Positions 8,834 to 12,463 of a DNA stretch of 12,463 bases are shown piece by piece (the stretch's first letter is position 1; each line of letters opens with the position of its first letter). The position numbers were made by a program, and so were the translations under genes. Under the pieces are notes generated by a model. That model worked only from the letters and a program-made list of their open reading frames with translations, was not told the origin of the DNA and did not search any database. The DNA lies in contig NW_003123423.1 in the NCBI RefSeq assembly GCF_000003605.2, positions 104,574-117,036 on the forward strand, written 5' to 3'. Source of the DNA: Saccoglossus kowalevskii (lineage: Eukaryota > Hemichordata > Enteropneusta > Harrimaniidae).

Positions 8834-9670
8834 GCTGTCTATAATGTTACAAGTGACTCAGTACGAATCAATTTACTGGCTTCTTCGTGTGTTTTTTTAC
8901 AGTTGTTTAAGAAAATGGCAAATTCTTGCCGTACCTTTGTGCCCACGCCCATAGACAGGCTAAATCGTGAGAATTTTTGTTTTTTCTCTAAAAATTATTT
9001 TTCAACGTGACTACTCAATTCAGCCTTTACATTCATACTAACAGTAGGTGAACAAATTAAAACAAATATTTAATAGATAATACAATTTCCGACTTTTCTT
9101 TTCTATCCGGCCTCGTACACATTAGGAATTGTACATTAGTCGGCACAAAGCAGTTTCATTTTGCGTTACAAGTGGCTGTAGTCGGTCATCAGGTCTTCGT
9201 ACGCAGTGATGCATCGTCTCAAATTTATTATTTTTATAATTGTCACGTATCGGTAGCATGATTTATGCGAGTAAAAGTGTGAACGCGGTGCAGTGATTAT
9301 TATTCATCCCGGCGCAAATGAATTAGGCCTTAAAATTAGCCCCTCTAACTTAGTGGCTAATAACAATGGAGGTATAAACTGTTTCACTATTACATGTATT
9401 TAGAAATAACGCAATACAAAATGAAAACTAATAGTAAACTATAATCTAGGTTGTTATTCCTTTCGAAAGATACATTTCGTAAACGGTGGTGTTTATGGTG
9501 AACACATATTTATGCTACATGTTCAATTAAGCTATAACTTGTGTCGTTCGCGTGATTATTCGACGATCTATAACGGAAGTGATTGTCATCTCTGTGGTTT
9601 GGCAAAATAGAAAAAAACAAGACTGATTGGTTATTATTATTTTGCAGAAAGCGAAATGCGTGCCCATGTA

Positions 9671-9860
9671 GGCTGCACCAGGTGTCGGCTGAGACGCGTG
9701 CCTGCAATCACCGCACAGTTTTAATATTTGTTGCCGGCTGCATTATGTGTCTGACAATGTCGGGTGAGACGTAAGTGTGCCTGCAATCGCGCCCAGTTTT
9801 AATATTTATTTATCGGCTGCGGCAGGTTTCGGACAATGTAGGAATGCAATCAAATTTTGA
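9671..9860 (+). repeat. Local tandem repeat, about 2.5 diverged units of 65-79 bp
   Basis: Units begin with GGCTGC at 9671, 9736 and 9815. The first two share GTGTC, GAGACG, GTGCCTGCAATC and CAGTTTTAATATTT in the same order. The third is partial, with GGTTTCGGACAATGT and TGCAATC. The second unit is longer by an insert after GTGTC. It is intronic and has no coding signature. The short open frames running through it change frame from unit to unit, because 65 and 79 are not multiples of three. Confidence 0.65.
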
Positions 9861-10114
9861 CCATTTAGTGATAACGCGGTATCATTATCGAAGCAACTGT
9901 TTTGACCCGCATTATGTTACTAATTTTTCACAAAGTGCAAACACTAAAAACTTGCGAGACGACTATTTTTGGTTTAGAACGTTCAATAGCAACTGTCTCT
10001 GGCGATTGCATTTGGCAATGTTAATATTCTAATATACGCATTCGAAATTGTTTTTAAATTCAACATCCATATTCGAATAGGTGAACGAGGTCATTCACGC
10101 CGGAGTTTTTCAAC

Positions 10115-10132
10115 ACCAGCATTGTTGCTGGT
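10115..10132. other. Small perfect hairpin in intron 1
   Basis: ACCAGCA, loop TTGT, TGCTGGT: a 7-bp stem with a tetraloop, followed 45 bases later by AATAAA (10177-10182). It does not have the histone stem-loop sequence. It could be a chance structure, or part of a premature polyadenylation site within the intron. Confidence 0.3.
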
Positions 10133-10415
10133 CAGTTGTATACAAGAGAAAATGTTAGAATGTGATGTACTTTTTAAATAAAGAATACGTTTGTGAAATG
10201 TGGGGTTTTAGGGACTGCTAACTTTTATTATTCACTCTGCCTGATGTAGAAGCTGTTTATGTATGCATTCCATGTTATCTTACTTCTTGATTATTTAATT
10301 ACTCAATGTTCCATTACTTATTTTTTTACTGTTAGCAGTATTTCTCGGAAAACCGAATGGTTCATAGCATTAAAGCAAAAACATACACGTCTTTAATTGC
10401 CACTTTTCTTCACAG

Positions 10416-11107
10416 GTGCTAGATATGCTGTCCAATGACATACCAACAAAGCAGACAACAAAGCATGCGTCGTTGGAGAAAAGAAGTTACCTGTTCCCAT
10501 TACATTTTGATTCCAATGGACCCAATGTTCAATATACTGCTTTTCGGAAGGGAGTAGCTTTTGCGATGTTCTACAACAGAACTGTTGTCGAAAATTGGTT
10601 CTATTCGCACTGGACATCTGGAAGTCATACGAGACATTTTCCTAATGACACCATCGATTTGAAAAAACTGCGAGATATTATCGATATAGCAACGGTAGAT
10701 GAATTTAAAAAAGACTGTAATAATACAATTGACATTGTTTTGATGAACCCGTTTGACGTAACTAGATCAGGATCGCTGCAAGAGTTTACAGAATCGTATA
10801 TCCAGAAACAACGCGGCCTGGAGAAAAGGTACGGCATTATTCTACCCAACGCCTCCTCTATACCGAACACAAAAGAGAAAGCATTGTTTCAAATGGCACA
10901 TCCTCCAAGTACCAGGTGTTTGGGAATATTGGAACCAGGACACAATATCAAGTGGACATTCCCAAATTATACTTCAGTCTTGGAAAATGTGGACTCGCAT
11001 TTACTGAAACCAGAATATATAAGAAAGATGGCTATTGATGTCAATAAAAAACTTTGCGGCGGTGACGGGTTCATGGCACTGCACTGGAGAAATAGATCAG
11101 GAGAAGT
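10416..11107 (+). CDS. Exon 2 of the O-fucosyltransferase-like gene (N-terminal part of the catalytic domain)
   Basis: The exon follows CTTCACAG and is open for 230 codons plus two bases, ending GAAGT|GTAAGT (donor at 11108, phase 2). Numbering from the exon 1 ATG, it covers residues 100-329. The block YLFPLHFDSNGPNVQYTAFR (residues 124-143), continuing GVAFAMFYNRTVV, has the layout of the first motif of GDP-fucose O-fucosyltransferases, where a glycine-rich turn with Asn contacts GDP-fucose. Residues 318-329 (FMALHWRNRSGE) match the conserved HxR motif (H322, R324), whose Arg is catalytic in POFUT-type enzymes. These enzymes transfer fucose from GDP-fucose to Ser or Thr in the ER or Golgi. 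Six N-glycosylation sequons (N153, N176, N201, N244, N283, N325) suit a lumenal domain. Sequence outside the motifs is diverged from POFUT1 and POFUT2, so the acceptor is unknown. The C-terminal part of the domain lies on later exons not found here. Confidence 0.72.
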
Positions 11108-11459
11108 GTAAGTTATTTATTATCTATATTTATTATCTGAGAAGCACCGAACTTCTTTTGCATCAGATAGTGTCACAAAGTGTATGGATTGTATCATATG
11201 AAACGAGTTGTACACGATCAATTAATTCACGCATTTAATGAATTATTACCATATTTCAAAACTGCTAATTTATATATACTGCCTACACTCTAGCCCAGAG
11301 TTAGGTGCATTTAACACTACATGTCTGAGAGTAAGTCATGTCACATGATCGAAATGTTGCCTTTAATGCCAAGTCAAAGTATTTGGGTGATATACAGGTG
11401 TTGTAACCCACATGGCACAATGGCCGGTATTTAAAGTACACCCATGTCATTCCACCATG

Positions 11460-11998
11460 TTTCTACTTAAGATTTTGACTGACGGGGAGGATCAACGCAT
11501 TGCATCACCCTTAAATCTATTGACTGGATTCATGCGCTACCATAGCCTAATCCGGTATCCGATGTTTAATATAAAATGTTTAAACATACTGGGACAGTTG
11601 GGGAGTTGGATTTTGATGCTCCGCCTTGTGAACTCTGGTTGCTGGTTAAATAAAATTCACTCGGGGACCACACCGCGATGGTTGCTGTAAGTGTTCTAAC
11701 ATATATGCACCACGACTTGATACTCGCCAGGGAATTCAGGTACCGACAATTTCCAAACCCACGCTAGTCAGTCCTGGATTTGCAGTTATTATACCACTTG
11801 ATTAATTTATAGAATTTATATTTATTTATGTGATATTTTTCAAGTGAAGTTTATTGAATCCCGCATGATTGTTTCCTACCTGCTGTGGTGTGTGAAGTAC
11901 AATGTTTTCATCAACCTCACCCCTTACTAATAGTGTATCCACATTGCTGCATGGCAAAAGCCGTGTTTAGCACTATATTTGTACTAAATTATCCATGT
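11460..11998 (+). repeat. Dispersed repeat A, copy 2 (intron 2)
   Basis: It matches 7957-8494 in the same orientation at about 90 percent identity by eye. A 92-codon frame opens at 11412 upstream of the repeat and runs to 11690, but copy 1 has stops and changes at all codon positions in the same stretch, so it is not a conserved coding region. It lacks about 10 bases (ACAAATATA region) that copy 1 has, and carries an extra CCACATTGCT-like insert near 11938-11949. Confidence 0.85.
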
Positions 11999-12108
11999 GT
12001 TACACGAATTATGCAATTTTAAAATGGTTAGAACCCACCCATGAGGTGGTAAAAATATTGGCTGTTTGGAGTTATGTATCACCTGATCCAATGTCAGAAG
12101 TAGGATAG
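11995..12108 (+). other. Short open segment of unknown nature
   Basis: A 37-codon open segment reading LKWLEPTHEVVKILAVWSYV in its middle. The residue mix looks less random than that of neighbouring frames, but there is no family match and it starts within the end of repeat A. It may be a decayed element fragment or chance. No clear splice acceptor precedes it. Confidence 0.15.
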
Positions 12109-12258
12109 TATAGGACCCCAAAAAACAATGTATACTATATATGGTGAACTACTATTGACTACAAATATAATTATATACATTTTGAACCAGTTACACTTAC
12201 ACATCTCTTGATTACAATTTTAGCTACATAATAGTGTGTGATTTGTCTGTAGTACTAG

Positions 12259-12432
12259 TTAGTGAGCTTGGGATTTATACATCAGCAAGAAAAAGCTAAA
12301 CCTGAGAAAGTAAGCACAGGACAATCTCCAAAAACTGAGCAAAAAAGGGCTGAATGGGCAGCAAAGGTTGAGAGAGAACGGATTGTACAATCAGTTACAC
12401 TTGGGAGGGAAAGTGCTACACAAGCCATTTAA
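12259..12432 (+). other. Short open segment, charged and Lys/Glu/Arg-rich, possible element or exon remnant
   Basis: Fifty-seven codons between a TAG (12256) and a TAA (12430). The middle reads KTEQKRAEWAAKVERERIVQ, highly charged and coiled-coil-like, unlike the Ile/Asn/Phe-rich random frames elsewhere in the window. It does not resemble the missing C-terminal part of an O-fucosyltransferase. It may be the edge of another decayed mobile-element ORF continuing past the window, or an exon of a different transcript. I do not recognise it. Confidence 0.22.
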
Positions 12433-12463
12433 CCCGAGTGTGAAAAGACTGGCAGGCAGCTAA

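Larger units (their letters stand above)
7330..10415 (+). other. Intron 1 (3086 bp, phase 0)
   Basis: It starts GTAAGT and ends with a pyrimidine-rich tract and CAG (CACTTTTCTTCACAG at 10401-10415). Both flanking exons are in phase 0. It contains a candidate foldback element, repeat A copy 1, repeat B copy 2 and a local tandem repeat, described separately. No convincing extra exon is visible inside, although a short one could be missed by eye. The stretches at 7661-7956, 8834-9670 and 9861-10415 hold nothing else I recognise apart from a small hairpin near 10115. Confidence 0.6.
11108..12463 (+). other. Start of intron 2 (phase 2), no further exon recognised
   Basis: It begins GTAAGT. The downstream exon needed to finish the O-fucosyltransferase-like domain should start by completing a split codon (GT plus one base). 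I see no candidate with the expected C-terminal motifs before the window ends. The stretch contains repeat A copy 2 and two short open segments of unknown nature (11995-12108 and 12259-12432). The 350 bases before repeat A copy 2 hold nothing I recognise. Confidence 0.5.

Noticed and set aside
10115-10182. Histone-type 3' end or transcript terminator
   Set aside because: The hairpin sequence is not the histone stem-loop, and AATAAA is expected by chance in AT-rich intron sequence.
11412-11690. 92-codon open frame over repeat A copy 2 as a conserved small gene
   Set aside because: The matching stretch of copy 1 has several stops, and the differences show no codon-position bias by eye.
1-12463. 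tRNA, rRNA, CRISPR array, or prokaryotic operon features
   Set aside because: No cloverleaf-like A/B box pair with a paired acceptor stem, no regularly spaced identical repeats and no consecutive long same-strand ORFs were seen.

Overview
The window looks like AT-rich nuclear DNA of an invertebrate animal. It has short exons separated by kilobase-scale introns with GT/AG borders, many stop codons in all six frames, diverged dispersed repeats, and decayed mobile-element coding sequence. The decayed elements belong to a protein family I know from repeat-rich mollusc, brachiopod, cnidarian and arthropod genomes. A mollusc or other lophotrochozoan is my best guess, but the sequence alone does not prove it. 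There is no operon structure, no tRNA or rRNA, no CRISPR array and no complete gene.

Bases 1 to about 4400 hold mobile-element debris on the + strand. One relic (about 872-1665) preserves the C-terminal half of a large element protein: a PIN/FEN-like Asp-rich segment followed by the remains of a Cys-rich CXC (tesmin/TSO1-like) tail. A second relic (about 3235-3994) preserves the N-terminal half of the same kind of protein. Both are broken by stops and frameshifts. The downstream relic carries the N-terminal half, so the order is swapped relative to an intact protein.

Bases 4400 to 7000 are non-coding. They contain a repeat (5575-5775) that recurs at 8565-8833, a short sequence duplicated on both sides of the first copy (5525-5568 and 5800-5832), and an imperfect inverted repeat at 6307-6454.

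Bases 7033 to the window end hold the 5' part of one host gene on the + strand. Exon 1 (7033-7329) encodes a signal anchor and a glycosylated stem. Exon 2 (10416-11107) encodes most of an N-terminal O-fucosyltransferase-like (GT65/GT68-type, PF10250-like) domain. The two exons join in phase 0 across a 3086-bp intron. A phase-2 donor at 11108 shows that the gene continues beyond what I can identify. The protein is probably a type II Golgi or ER membrane glycosyltransferase. Its introns hold two direct copies of a 540-bp repeat that bracket exon 2 (7957-8494 and 11460-11998), a candidate small foldback element (7511-7660) and a local tandem repeat (9671-9860).

Nothing here looks like a new multi-gene system. 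The most useful items are the O-fucosyltransferase-like gene model, the direct repeats around its second exon, and the split element relics.
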